From: Litomosoides sigmodontis
Taxonomy: Eukaryota; Nematoda; Chromadorea; Rhabditida; Onchocercidae
Assembly (NCBI GenBank): GCA_963070105.1
Contig: OY718805.1
Span: 1,488,001-1,552,000, forward strand
Reading direction: 5' to 3'
Length of the DNA stretch: 64,000 nucleotides
A model generated the notes under the pieces. That model did no database searches and had not been told where the DNA came from. It saw only the letters and a list, made by a program, of their open reading frames with translations. Position 1 is the first letter of the stretch. Each line of letters begins with the position of its first letter. Position numbers and translations under genes: made by a program. This document shows positions 12,787-25,279 of this stretch, one piece after another.

Positions 12787-14336
12787 TTTTTCGTCAGAGA
12801 TATTCTTGTGCAAAATGATAAAAAGAAAATGAAAAGATCTGATTCACGCAGGAATTTTTATAACATTTATAAGACGTTCGTTGAAAATCGACAGAATTTA
12901 ATCAATGAACTGAGGAATGTTGCAGATAGGGTGTGTAGGATTTATTGCTTTGTGTGACAAAGAAAAAAAAAGTGCGGCTTAAAGTATGCAGTTTTATTTG
13001 ATATTTTAATTCCTAGTAAAGTACACGAGTTAGTGGTGCTGTGATGCCCTGAAGAGGAAGACTGCTCACTTAAGTTTCAGCCTGATAGAGATCATCGTTG
13101 TTAGCATTGGTCAAATAAGATAAGCCTATTTGCAGTCGGTATGTGTTAAAAAAGGTTGTATCATTTCCACAATTACCGGAAGTTCAGTTAGTATTGCTGG
13201 TGGTACTGCAGCGATTGCTGGAACTGTTGTATATCCACCATTATTTCTTGGAGGTTTTTTTTTCAAATTTATTTAGTAATATAAAAGTCATATTGGAGTT
13301 GTAAATAGATTAGAGCGTTGGAACTATCAATGTTTAGCATGTGAACTAGTTTTTCCCTTTAGGATTAGTTGTTGCTGGACTTGCGACAGCTTCAAATCTG
13401 GGGACGCAATTAATTGAGTTCATGATTTTTCGAAATATGGTCAAAAAAGTAGAATCAATGTCAAAATACGATATCGAATTGATGAACGATATTGTAGGCA
13501 TGTATCAGGATGCACTGAATTCTGACTTGGTTGGTTTCCTCTATACTGAACAAAAGTAGTAAATATTTTCAGAAAAAATATTTCAAATTTAACTAAACTT
13601 TTTGAAAAATTTCAGTCCATGAGCCATACTTTCTTTACGAACAGTAAGTGGGGGGGGGGGGGGGAGTTTTCCCGCTACTCTAAAAATAAAGCGCAACATG
13701 TATTCAAATTAGTTGTCTTCCTATTTCTTCATTTTATCTGTTTTCTCATCACACCTTTTATCCTAATTTCCTTTCCCTTTTAGCTTGAAACAAGTGAACG
13801 ATCTGTCAGGGCTTTCCAGACCAAGGATATTGCAACAAATGATTTGCCATCACTAGGACTTCAAATTAGCTCTGGCGGTACAAAAAGTGCAACCGTTTTA
13901 GGTGTACGAAATGTTGGAATTCAAGTGAAAATTTGCCTTTTTTGATGTTTAATCAACTTTTCCACATCTCTCATACTTTGGTCAAGTGGAAAAATGAACA
14001 AAGTTTCTCGATTAGCGATGTGGAATATATTGATATGTAGAATATTAACCATTATTTGTGACTGATACATTACATTAAATGTCTCTGCTTAAAAATATTT
14101 GGGAAAAATTACAGACTCAGATAGGAAGTTCACTGATGCGAGGCGTTGCACGTGGTGCAATTGGAATTAGCGTTATTATCGATGGTGTGACGATATTTCT
14201 GTTGGCGCGTGACATGGCCAAAGGTTGCTCAACAAAATTTAGCGACTTCCTATACAATCTTGCAGACTTGAAAGAAAAAGAACTAGGAGAAATTATGACT
14301 AGGATTGATTTTAGTAATTTACTTGTGGAAGGATAA
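12787..14336 (+). CDS. Apolipoprotein-L-like membrane protein
   Basis: Five exons: 12787-12930, 13136-13253, 13363-13529, 13784-13924, 14115-14336; phases close. Translation from the ATG at 12829 gives 249 residues. The order of parts fits the apolipoprotein L family: a short amphipathic N-terminal helix, then a small-residue hydrophobic hairpin (GSSVSIAGGTAAIAGTVV, continuing into LVVAGLATASNLG), a helical charged linker (MVKKVESMSKYDIELMND), and a second hydrophobic segment (GAIGISVIIDGVTIFLLARD) before a charged tail. APOL proteins act on or in membranes, some as ion channels; the role in worms is unknown. A T-rich acceptor (TTTCAG at 12781-12786) precedes the first exon, so either an upstream exon or trans-splicing supplies the 5' end. 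Assignment rests on pattern, so it is moderate. Confidence 0.65.
13650..13664. repeat. Poly-G run in an intron
   Basis: Fifteen consecutive G residues in an otherwise very AT-rich intron of the APOL-like gene, directly after a donor-like GTAAGT. Could form a quadruplex or be a sequencing homopolymer error. Confidence 0.9.
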
Positions 14337-15237
14337 AATTAATAGCGAATTTTACCGTTCAATTTCATTATGTATATTTGTGCTAATCTATTTTATGTCT
14401 ATTACTGATGTAAATACTGCTATAATTTACTAGGCTTTGAATAAGTTCCCATGAATTGTGTAAATCATGTTTATATTTAATTCTTAAACTGTTATTTAGA
14501 AAAACAAGGAAGAAGGAAAAGAAAAAATTCCCTTCTCCGGATTTCAAATTGAGACTGTAACTGTATTTATTACTTGTATATTTTGCTAACCTTGTTCTTT
14601 GTCTGGACAAATTCTGACTTCATCATCACATGAAAACGATAACATTTAAACAAAAGGTGAGAAGAATATGTGGTGTACACAAGAAACAGAAGAGCTGTTG
14701 TTTTATTTCCATACCTACACCACCGACAAGTTCACATTTACAGCACCACCAGTCTAATAGCATTGAATGCGTTAAAGCGAAAATGCCGACGGTCAACGGC
14801 GGCAGCGGAACCCTGCTGCAGCGGTCCTGTCCAAGAATGTGATAATATCCCACGGAACATGCTGGGGTTAAGGCTCAAAATGCGAAAGGTGCCCCACTTG
14901 TATTTTAATTCTGCTTTGTGCTGATTGGTGTTTCGTTGACAGTCGTAGCTTGTTAGAGCATAATCTTGAAATTTGGAAGTGTTAGCATGAGTTCAAATCA
15001 CATACGTGATACTACATGTGGGATCACAGTGATCCTTTTTTGAGAAATTTGGAAATTCGGTTCGTACGTTTCACATTCAAAATTTGCACCAACTCATTTG
15101 CTATGTACTATTAATAGTAATGAAATATATGAGGTGAATCAAATAGTATTAATTCTAAAAACTAATGCTGCGCAGATGTAATGAATGGTATGAATATGAG
15201 GGTGGTGTAAATAGATTAGCAATTTGCTTCTTTCAGA
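14337..15237. other. Intergenic region between the APOL-like gene and PPWD1
   Basis: Contains the 3' flank of the APOL-like gene and the start region of PPWD1. A locally GC-richer island at about 14760-14900 is open in more than one frame, but no frame gives a recognisable protein and no splice sites frame it convincingly. Nothing else identified. Confidence 0.5.
15227..15236 (+). promoter_or_regulatory. Probable trans-splice acceptor before PPWD1
   Basis: CTTCTTTCAG ends one base before the PPWD1 start codon at 15238. An acceptor this close to an initiator ATG, with no exon recognisable upstream, is typical of spliced-leader addition in nematodes. Confidence 0.6.
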
Positions 15238-18200
15238 ATGTTGAAGCGGAAAACAGAGACATCAGTAGATGTGACAAATCTGCATGCCGATGATGGAAAT
15301 GAAGGCACTTCTGCGTTAAAAAAGACTAGAGGTAAGGGTTCTGTTATAGTCACGAGGCTGTCATTTGTATTTCAATAAAGATTTTTTTCAACGATTGATA
15401 AGGTACGTATGTTTATCTGTTATCATTTCAAAGATATGCATGCAGAGGAAATATATTGCTGTCAATGCTGCTTTGCTTATTATTGCCACTGTTGCAATAA
15501 TTACTGTTTCTATTGCTGTTATGTATTGCTAGCATATTTCCTTGCATTGCGTTCTGTTTTACTTTTGTTGACTTTTAAAACAAAATAGCAAGTATCGAAT
15601 ATATTGTGCAATTTATAGTACTTCCTTATGAAGAAACATATTTGCGTTCAATCCCACGTGCAACCCAGTACGAAAAATCGTTCATGCATCGAGATACTGT
15701 AACTCATGTTATCGGAACTGCGTGCGTTATTTTTTGTTTATTGTTTTCCTGAATTTCGGCTCAATTTCTTTCTCCCTCACTTGGCATACGATTTAAATCT
15801 GCGAAAAAAATTTAATATTTAATTTGTTTTTTTAAACAGTTGCTTTTTCTAAGCTTTAATGAGTTAACATTGATCAAGTTTAGTCAAAATTTAGTGCTTT
15901 TTAGAACAGATTTTATCATAACAGCAAGTACAGATGGTCATTTGAAATTTTGGAAGAAAAAGCATGGTGAAGGAATTGAATTTGTCAAACATTTTCGCTG
16001 CCATCTCCGTTAGTTTGTGCTTTACTAAGAAACAAACTGTTGAAGAGCAAGATTTTGAAAAAATATATGACTAACTTTCTGTTGTCTGCATTACTCAATC
16101 ATATGGACAAAATGGCGACGTGCAATCGTTACTCATTCCGGAGGAAAATTTTAAAGAGCCGTGGCGAATGAACTCTCTTATAATCTTATAATTATTAAGG
16201 CATGTTTTGAGACGTGAGGGTAGGGCTAGGAGTTTCTTTGTTGTATGTGCTTCAAATGTCCTTGGTTATGTGTCTATTATTTGTATTTTGCAGATTCTTT
16301 TTCCCATTTGACAGTCAATCACAATGGAACATTAATGGCCACATTTTGTATGCAAGACAAGTCAGTTAAAATATTTGATGTGCCGAATTTCGATATGATC
16401 AATATGCTCAGTACTGAATTTGCTCCGAAAACTGGTGCATGGATACATCAAGGTTAGTACTAATTCAGTACTGTTACTGAGTTATTCTTTTCCAAGTTGT
16501 TCTTTCATTTCTAGCAACATTTCTTCCTTTTTCTTAGCCCAGCTGCATGTTTGTTGTAGGAAAATTTTTACTATTTATATGAATATTAGCTATGTGAATT
16601 CGAATTTTATCGTTGTTTGCAGGAAATGATGTTATACAGGTCTTAGCTGTATCTGACTCGGAATCTGGGAAAATATATATTTATGATGGCAAGGGGGAAG
16701 ATAAGCCAATTTATGTTTTAGAAAAAATTCATTCAAATCCTGTGAAATTTATCGAGGTTCGTCTTCTCACCGTCTTCTATGACTTAATTATTGGCTGGAA
16801 TTTGGAAATTTTTGACAGCGGAGGAAGTATTTTTATTATAATTATATATATACGTCAATATTCTACGTTAACATGTAGCGTTAATATTCTATATGTTTCG
16901 GTATTTTTAGTATAATCCACATTTTGAATGTGCTATTTCCGTTGATACGAAGGGGATGTTAGAATACTGGTCCGGTCCAAAACGCGAATACCAGTTTCCG
17001 GACAATGTGAAGTGGACATACAAAACGGATACCGATCTTTATGAATTTGTTAAAGTCAGTGAAATCTTTGTGTATCAAAAAATAACAATGTATCAATTCT
17101 ATTCTTGCCTTAAATTTATTTCTGTTATGGTGGTCCTTAACTTCTTTTAACATAACTGTGTTATGTTGAGAAAGCAATTAAGGGACATGAAATAGCACAT
17201 GAGCCGTTTCATATTTTTTGCTCGTTTTCCAAGATTCTTGCTTTAGAACTTTACAGTTTTAGGTTAAAGCGCCACCACGTTGTTTGTTAATAGCACCAAA
17301 TGGTAAGTGTTTTGCTGCGGTTGGAGCAGATCGGCGTATTCGATTATTTGATTTTGCTACCGGGAAATTGATCAAAATCATCGATGAAACATTGCGATTC
17401 TATGTGGATCAAGCCGTGGCTAACAAGTATGTTTTGTGGAGGGTATAGGAGCAAACCACATGCTTAAAATTACGATGTAATTATCCCAACTTTAGGGAAT
17501 TCCCCAAAACAGCGTATTCGTCATGCAGTTATTTTTCAACAATAAAGTCAGTTGTTTTGTAGGCGCTTTCGGAAATCAAAAGTTTATGACAATGATAACT
17601 TCTGAATTAGAATGAACTTTATTAATAGTTCATTTGCTTTCAGAAATTATGGCTTACAAAATATGGAATGGAGTCGACGAGTTGCACTGGAAAAAGAACT
17701 AGATCGTGATGAAAATACTTTTCAGCACTTATCGATATGTTTTGACGAAACCAGTAATTTCCTTATCTATCCGACACCAATTGGTATCAAAGTAAGCTCT
17801 TTTGCGCTTTTTTTTTGATTTTCCCTTTTATTCACCTTAATGAGTAAAAGAAGTTGTACTCCTATCTGCATAAGTGAGACAAATGCGGAGAAATAATTTA
17901 ATAATTCTATGCTGTCAGGTTTACAACTTGTACACCGATGAAATAGTTCGTGAAATTGGTAAAAATGAGAATATGCGATTTTTGGGTGTCTCACTTTGTC
18001 GTGCAATGCCGGACTTCAGGGAACAGCTACAGGTTTATCCATGTCCTTTTTATTAAGCTTACCATAAATAATTAGGATAACCTTTAAGTTTCTGTTAATT
18101 TAGCAAAAATTGCACTATATGTGATGTATCTGTAATGTGACGTATCTGAATTTTCCTCCATTGTAGGGTGCAGCGGCAACAATTGATGCACTGGTTGCAA

Positions 18201-19536
18201 CAAATCCAAATCTAAAGAAAACCGAACCTGATCCTATGCTGGTAAGATTTCTTCATTTTATTTGCAACGTCGTATCTCATTTAGCGAACGTTTAATTTGA
18301 GGTCTTTGGGTCTTTGTTTAGGTTGCTTGTGCGTATCGGAAATGCAGATTTTATTTATTCACGAATGCAGAACCTTTTTCAACGGATGAAAGTGATGATG
18401 TAGATGGTGGTATGGGACGAGATGTCTTCAATGAAAAGCCGAGGAAGGAAGATATTATAACAGCCGTAGAGGTATTTGTATTTGTTAACTGTATTAAGAT
18501 TGTTAACTGAATTAAGATATTGTAGTAAATTAGTTTATTTTCCTTCTCACAAGTTCATTTCAGTAAAACTTTTTAAATACTGATTTCTAGGGTGACACAA
18601 TTGATAGTAAAGTGACGGAATATGCAATAATACATACTTCATTTGGTGACATACACATAAAATTATTTCCAAATGAATGTCCGAAAGCTGTCGAAAATTT
18701 CTGCACACATGCAAGAAGAGGATACTACAACGGCCATACATTCCATCGTGTAATTAAAAGCTTCATGATTCAGGTAGTTTTTGGAAATTTTCTTGATTTC
18801 ATTTCATTGGCGATCATATTTCGTCTTGATGAATGAAGTTAGAGCTGTTCCTGATTTTTATTGACTTGATTTAGATATATCTTTTTTCTCACTGTTTTTT
18901 AGGCTGGTGATCCTACTGGTAAAGGAACTGGTGGTCAGTCGATTTGGGGTGAAGATTTTGAGGACGAATTTCATCCTAAACTTAGGCATGATAAACCTTA
19001 CATGGTTTCAATGGCAAATGCAGGTCCAAATACAAATGGGTCTCAGTTTTTCATCACAGTTATACCTGCTGATTGGTTAGATGGCAAAAATACTCTTTTC
19101 GGGCAGGTTTGTATCTTTATCTGCAATTTTACACAAGCTGATTTCCTGAAATAAATTTTAAAAATCGAAAGAGTTAAGCTGTTGGTCCAAACAATGGTTT
19201 TGTTTTTCAAATTTTTATTCTCATTACAAATGAGTCATTTGGTCACGATCATCACTAGCACAGTGCTTATTTATGGTTGAAATCGCAACGTTATTTTGTA
19301 AAAATTTATGTTTCAGACAAAATTCAAACTCTGTTGGAGATCTATGAAGTATCTTTTGTGTCCATTAATTTGAACAAAAAGTAAGTATTCATCTGCTTGA
19401 AAATTAGCCATCATCTTTTGTTTTTAAGGTTACGGAGGGTTTCAATGTGGTGCAAAAAATTAACCAAGTACCGACATTTGAGAAAAGTGGTCGACCGAAA
19501 CAAGAAATAAACATTATTTCTATTACATTGAGGTAA
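15238..19536 (+). CDS. PPWD1: Peptidyl-prolyl isomerase with WD40 repeats (PPWD1)
   Basis: Fifteen exons: 15238-15331, 15619-15721, 15905-16008, 16294-16452, 16623-16756, 16911-17054, 17263-17426, 17644-17791, 17919-18032, 18167-18241, 18322-18471, 18591-18773, 18903-19106, 19429-19536 (14 listed after merging, none missing in phase); product 627 residues, close to human PPWD1. The first two thirds carry WD40 repeats ([31 protein letters not shown]). The last 160 residues are a cyclophilin domain with FHRV, [26 protein letters not shown] and the drug-contact tryptophan in ADWLDGK; the usual histidine after DGK is asparagine here. The family is a nuclear component of the catalytic spliceosome (C complex) and isomerises prolyl bonds. 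The stop TAA lies at 19534, inside a donor-like GGTAAGG. Confidence 0.95.
19317..19380 (+). other. Possible poison exon in the last PPWD1 intron
   Basis: A 64-base segment bounded by a consensus acceptor (TTTCAG ending at 19316) and a consensus donor (GTAAGT at 19381) lies between the last two PPWD1 exons. Its length is not a multiple of three and in the incoming phase it reaches a stop, so inclusion would truncate the cyclophilin domain before its final strand. It could equally be a decoy. Confidence 0.35.
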
Positions 19537-20338
19537 GGAAATGTGGTTGACACTGTTGATGGCTTCTTATCATAACACTGTTGCCGACACTTCATATGTG
19601 GTAAAAATTTCAATCTTTTGATAATGCTCTGCATGTCTTGGTGAAATGTCCACGGATATTAAGTTATATGCCCTACACTCAGAGAGAATAAAATGTAAGA
19701 GGATTTATGAATTTTATTGCTGGTACTGCCAGCAATGACTTTTTTGATACGAAAATTTCTGTATAGTTAAAGCTATTTATATGTAAACAGCTTAGTAAAT
19801 CTTTTTATGCGTCCTTCAGGGAATGTTTATGCTTGATATCCTGTACTTCTAAGTTTAGCACCTACATCACAAATAATCAAGTTGTTAGTCGTGAGCTAGC
19901 TGAAAAATTTTCCGTATCTCTGTCGGAAATTGTTGTTATATCTAAAAAACGAGAGGTATTTTCGTCGGTGAGTTCGTTTGGTTTCATTGTAATTGCCAAC
20001 TTCTCAGTACGGCTCTCTTGTTGATCAGCGTCATGTAATGTGATTTTCTCTTTTTTATGGTTAGCAACCTGGAATTGTTCAAAAACAATGACATATGATT
20101 ACGACTTCTATTTTTTTCTCTGTGAGACTCACCCAATATATGTACCACTTACCTGCTATTGACTAGAAAAGATGTAAAAGTTTTATGACTTCAATATCAA
20201 TGTCGAGTTAAAAAGAATTGTTCGTTATGAATCATTTCAATACAAAAGCTGACGGACATTAACTAATGTTTAGAAAAGTTCGTAAGTTATTAACATCCAT
20301 AAACCTGTATAGAATCACTACTCGAGTAAAAATCATAA
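19537..20338. other. Convergent 3' flank of PPWD1 and ferroportin
   Basis: Both neighbouring genes end here. An AATAAA at 19687-19692, about 150 bases past the PPWD1 stop, is its likely polyadenylation signal. No other gene seen. Confidence 0.6.
19687..19692 (+). promoter_or_regulatory. Polyadenylation signal of PPWD1
   Basis: AATAAA 151 bases downstream of the PPWD1 stop codon, the first such hexamer on this strand after the stop. Confidence 0.6.
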
Positions 20339-23300
20339 TCAGGTATGCTTTAATGTATTCTCTGACAACATAGTAATTTTTCTATTTGTCTGAAAATTGA
20401 GGCCGAAATTTACAGTAAGCAGATAGTAACAAAAGCATAAGAATCCGCTGCAAACAAATAATACGGATGTAATGATAAGTATGCCAAATGTCTTTGGATC
20501 TGGTAATATTATAGTCAAAACATCCTGAAGAATAAACAGGTTTCATGTATCGGTTATTATGATCAAATAGAAAGAGAGGAATATTATCAAAATTACGTAG
20601 TGCTTAAGTGTAATTGTTTTCTGCAATGATTTTTGTAATGGTTGATTGATTTTATTCATCACGTATAAAATTTGAATGCTTCAAAAACTGAAGTGACGTT
20701 CGATTATCTCTCTAGTGCAATTTTTCCTCCTTTTGAAAAAAAACAGAAGAGTTACCTTAAGCACACTAAAGAATTGTGCTATTGAATCTTGTACACCGAA
20801 GACGGTATTTCGTTCTCCTTCTGGTACTGTTTCTTGCATTATTTGTGAAATTGATAAGTCTGCCATATATAAGCCTAAAAGACAATTGCATTCATTTAAA
20901 CTTTAAATTTATAGCTGCACAGGAAATCAGTGTTGATCTTTTATTTACCGATGGGCGAAGAGGTTAGGCATTGTGTGTGTGTCCCTTAAAAAGAAAAAGG
21001 AAAGCTTATTGTGCTGCTTATTCAACCGCTGATTATCGTAGTTGCGATGTGAATAAAATGCTTACAGCTAAGCTTAATGATCGGAATTAAACTTGCTTTT
21101 ATCTTTGTGTATTACCTAATCTTGCCACCGCTATACCCATTAGAAGTGTGAATGCACTAATGATGGAATGTCCATCTGATGACCATGTCGACCAATCAAT
21201 ATCATTTGATCCCGTTTCAGTTTGATTTTTATTACGGACAGATATGAAACTATGTTGTAATTGTTGCCACCAGGCCTACAACAAATGCATGTGACCGTCT
21301 GTGAAACGGAAACATTTTAAAAGCTTAATCATCCTGTGACAGGAGTTTCAAAAACTTGATTCTGAAGTTGCCGGTGAACAGTTCATAAAATTCAGTTACT
21401 GTAATAAAGAAGTTATTGTTGTTTTTTGCTGCGAAAAAAGGGTAAGTCATAAAAAAAGTGAAACTTCAGAATGAGCTAATAATCATAGATTGCTTATTTT
21501 AAATTTAATATGCATTTATCAAATGGATCGATTAAACAATCATACAGCAAAGGTAATTTCTTTAAAGTATGTTATTGGATCAAATGGTGAGCCAGGTAGC
21601 CAAATAGATGCAATACAAATGTATAGAGCTAAGTGTTGTGCCTAAAGGTAGAATTAGAATAATAAAATATAACGGAAAGATGCTTCCTTTTTCATGCAAG
21701 CAATGAATTCCAACCAACTTTCCCTCCATCTTACTTTCGTTAAACTTTGTGATTGTTTAAATTTACTTCTTCCTTTTTTTTTTCCTCAAATACAGTGAAT
21801 GGTCTGTGATTTCGTACAGATGTGTTTTAGTGAGTTGGGGTCAATTAGCTAGTAGACAAATTAATCACAATGATTTAATTGTAAAGTACTCTTGGTTTTA
21901 AAAAGTCCTATGCACCAGTAATGGTCGGAAAAAGTCCCAAAAATTCTTTACATTTATAACTGCAATAAGCGTTTCAAAAACTCCTTACGCTTGTTGTCAT
22001 AATCCTTATAAGACGCCTAAACTTCTTGCGTCTATCATAACCAAAATATAATTTTCAAAAATTCGTAACCGAAACGGTTTTTTTTTAAACTCCTTAAACA
22101 TACAGTTAGGCCAACGAATCCGGATTTCCTTGCCGAAAAATGAGTTTCGATAAGCGAATATAAGTATGCACCAATAATACCAAAAACAGCACCGGTACTT
22201 CTCAATATGCCTAGCCATAGCGCTGATAAGCCTTGTGATTTCGCATAACCGATAGCTATCTAAAAAAATTAATGAATTATTTTTTGTTAAGCAAAACGAG
22301 TATCAAATAAAATTTGAAATGTTGAAAAACCGTTGTTATTAATGCTGAATAAACCCAATGGAATTCCAATTTCTTTCTTAGAAACTTCAAATTTTAAAAC
22401 TTTCAAAACGTATTAAAAAATTCTCCTCAACTAACTGGTAATGGATAAAAAATTATAACTAATATTATTTTTTATGAACAGAAATTTTTTGACAAAAAAT
22501 GAGTACTCCGTCAAATCCAAGTACAGTCATATACAATAAAGTTAGGCCAAATGCTGCTGCAAACACATTTTGCTGGTAGTAAATGTAAAACAATGTAAGC
22601 CAATTGCCAATTGTACGTTGCACAAAGCGAGGATATTTCTCGCAACACTTAACTTTTCTCTGTTCATCTGAATGATTTAAATTTGCTAATTTCAATCATT
22701 ACACATTAAACAAATTTGTTTGCGTCACTTAAAAAACAAAGTTATTTCCTTTTAAAAAAGAATGAATGTTTCAGCGACAATAGAATCAGAAATTTAAAAG
22801 AAAATTTAAGAAATTGTGAAGGAAAAAATGAAAAACTTGGCCATATTGAAAAAAGTAGAAACGAATCGTTGTGGCAAAAAAGAAATCGTTTAATGCGGTA
22901 AATTGATCAGTAAGTCGAATTTTATCATTATTTATCATCAAACGCAGATGATCAGTCTCCGCTCACTCTTTATTCATTAAAACTAATTATTTCGAGTTTG
23001 CTAGCACGAATATTCCTCAGAAGCGTAGCATTTGGCAACAGGTCTTTTTTGTCAGAATGCACGTTGCGGTGTTTTGCACATCGAAATTAATTAGTGCACC
23101 TCATTTAACATCGTCGAATCAATTTTCAACTTCATTTAAACTCATCAATATATATATTCGTAAGCGATATTTTCTAACAATTCCATCTTTTGTCACTTTT
23201 TCCGTCATATCAAAATGGCAAATGAATTTACCTGGCGGGGCTGACGGCTCTCTTTCAGCAAGTTCCGGTACAGCATCATATACTCTGACAATAATATACG

Positions 23301-25279
23301 CCTCCACCACCACTGATGCTAAATTCCAAATTACGAATGACATGCATGCGAAGCGATAACTGATCGAATTAATAATATATCCGGCTGTAAACGGTGAAAC
23401 TACTGATGTTGACAGATCGATCGTTTTCATCCATGCATTTGCAGCTAAAACGCAATTAATAATTAACCAAGATTTTAGCTATATGTGATGATGGGAAAAG
23501 CCGGTTGTAATTTTTTGTCAAATTTTCCCTCTTGTAAAATATTTTATTCATTTAATAAACTGATCAATTTTTTCAAATCGTAACTTACTGTTAGTCATGA
23601 AATTTGCTTAATGAACGATAAGGATGTACCAGATAGTGATGAGTGATCTTTTTTAGTTAACACCACAATCCAATCCTTTGTAAAAGCCATTTTTTCCATC
23701 TCACTTGCCAAACAACCAATCGAACAGGTAATTATCGACAAAATAATGCAAATGACATAGAGAGAGCGCCAAAATGAAGAGTGCGACTAAAGATTCTATT
23801 TTTTTAGTTAAAAATATATCTTGTATTTGTCAATTTTTCAAGTAATTACTTCAAAAGCATGAGCCCTTAAGAAGTATTTGATAAATTTACGCTAAAATAT
23901 CATAGGTTAGATATCTAAGTTTAGCTTAATTTCATTATTTGCAATGATAAACGTGATTTAGCCATGATATTCATGAATGATATGAAATAATCGCGTACGT
24001 CAAGATTATCATCCATCTCACTAATTGTAATGCATGCGGCAAGCAGTGCTGCTGATATTGCTACATTAGTATTATTTATGACCAATACGGTCATTATACC
24101 TGTAAATTAGCCGCCACCTTATCTTCGGCAACAATCACTGTTGAAAGTAACTGATAATGATTAATTGATTGATAGCGGAAATAGTTGGCGCAAACGAGTG
24201 ATTAGTATTTTCCTTAATGGATGCGCCACCAAATATCGGCAAATAAGAAAATGGAAAATTGAAGCATTAACTTAATTTACCGCATTTTCTAGAACGATAA
24301 TCCATCCAACCTCCAATTATTGAACTAAGTGCCATAATAATCACTTCTTCGAGCAATTGATTAAAACATACCAGTCGAATACCGCCAATATATTCTAATA
24401 TTAATACAAGCGCAAAAGTCCACAATCGATCACCCTACGTTAAAAAATCGATGAAATCATTTCCTGTTAGCTCCATTATTTTTTCAATTTATTATTTGAA
24501 CTTTGCGATTTTTAATTTCACTATTAATTAAAGTTTACTGTAATTTAAGCAGCTGAAAAGGAAAAGTTGCATGTTTGCGAAACAAATGTGCTGAATGTTT
24601 TAATAAATGAATTTTGTTCGAAAATGCCTCTCATTCAAATTTCGAAACTAACAATGCAGGAGATCGCATATGCTAAATATAATCCAGTTAGACCTGCTGA
24701 TGGTAACTTGTGTTTCCTGCAAATATAATATTGCAGTAAAAAATCTTGATCCGCTTTAGATTCGAGGCAATGATTCAAATTTAACGTAATTAAAAAATGG
24801 TTACTAAATCCTCGTTATGAATTTCTTTAAATGCAATTTGAAGATTATGGGTGGATAATCAAATAATTTCGATTAAAGCATATAATTAAAAAACACTCTC
24901 CTATAAAAGTAACTTCTGTAATTTTTCAAGCAAATACGTTTACTTAAATTTAAGGAAAGAAATTGCACATTGTCTTGTATGTCGCAGCAAGAAGTTTTAT
25001 GCTAATTGCGTGGATTTGTAAATTCTTTGTGGGTGTCGATCGGCTGTTGTTTAAGATAAGTCAAAATACATGAATTTTATCCAGTGGCTGGAGGATGGAT
25101 GTTTTATTTAGGTTTAAACGCATAGCAATGAATGCTTTACCATTTAATACACTTCTCCAAAAGACAGTTTGAGTTGTTTAAATATGCCGGAACGTAACTT
25201 CTTCATTGCCAACCCACCGCTCTATGAAAATTTGTCACGATCACAGAACTATTCACCTTTGTTCGCTGTGAGACTGCAT
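20339..25279 (-). CDS. Ferroportin-type iron exporter (SLC40 family)
   Basis: Twelve exons in coding order: 25279-25257, 24716-24653, 24434-24281, 24099-23999, 23786-23630, 23444-23232, 22685-22507, 22259-22104, 21641-21546, 21275-21116, 20874-20756, 20524-20339. Phases close over 535 residues, the usual ferroportin length. Family landmarks in order: GDRLWTF in helix 1, KDWIVVL, FGLTLLYMTVLGFDG, GYAKSQGLSA, SIWLPGSPFDP, ISQIMQETVPEGERNTVFGVQ and DPKTFG. The protein is a polytopic plasma-membrane Fe(II) exporter of the major facilitator type. The cysteine that hepcidin contacts in vertebrates (FDC in helix 7) is glycine here (FDGIAIGY), as expected in an animal without hepcidin. An extracellular loop has an N-glycosylation sequon (NQT). 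The tiny first exon (MQSHSEQ) was chosen because it is the only upstream ATG with a donor in the needed phase; it is the least certain part. Confidence 0.9.

Noticed and set aside
13617..13642. Short exon-like segment in the APOL-like gene, between an acceptor (TTTCAG) and a GTAAGT donor
   Set aside because: Including it shifts the frame of the next exon and brings in early stops; skipping it keeps all phases closed.
14626..14924. GC-richer island open in several frames
   Set aside because: No frame gives a recognisable protein and no convincing splice borders were found; kept only as a note in the intergenic entry.
22716..22901. Lysine-rich plus-strand frame
   Set aside because: Lies inside a ferroportin intron on the opposite strand and has the composition of AT-rich noncoding DNA.
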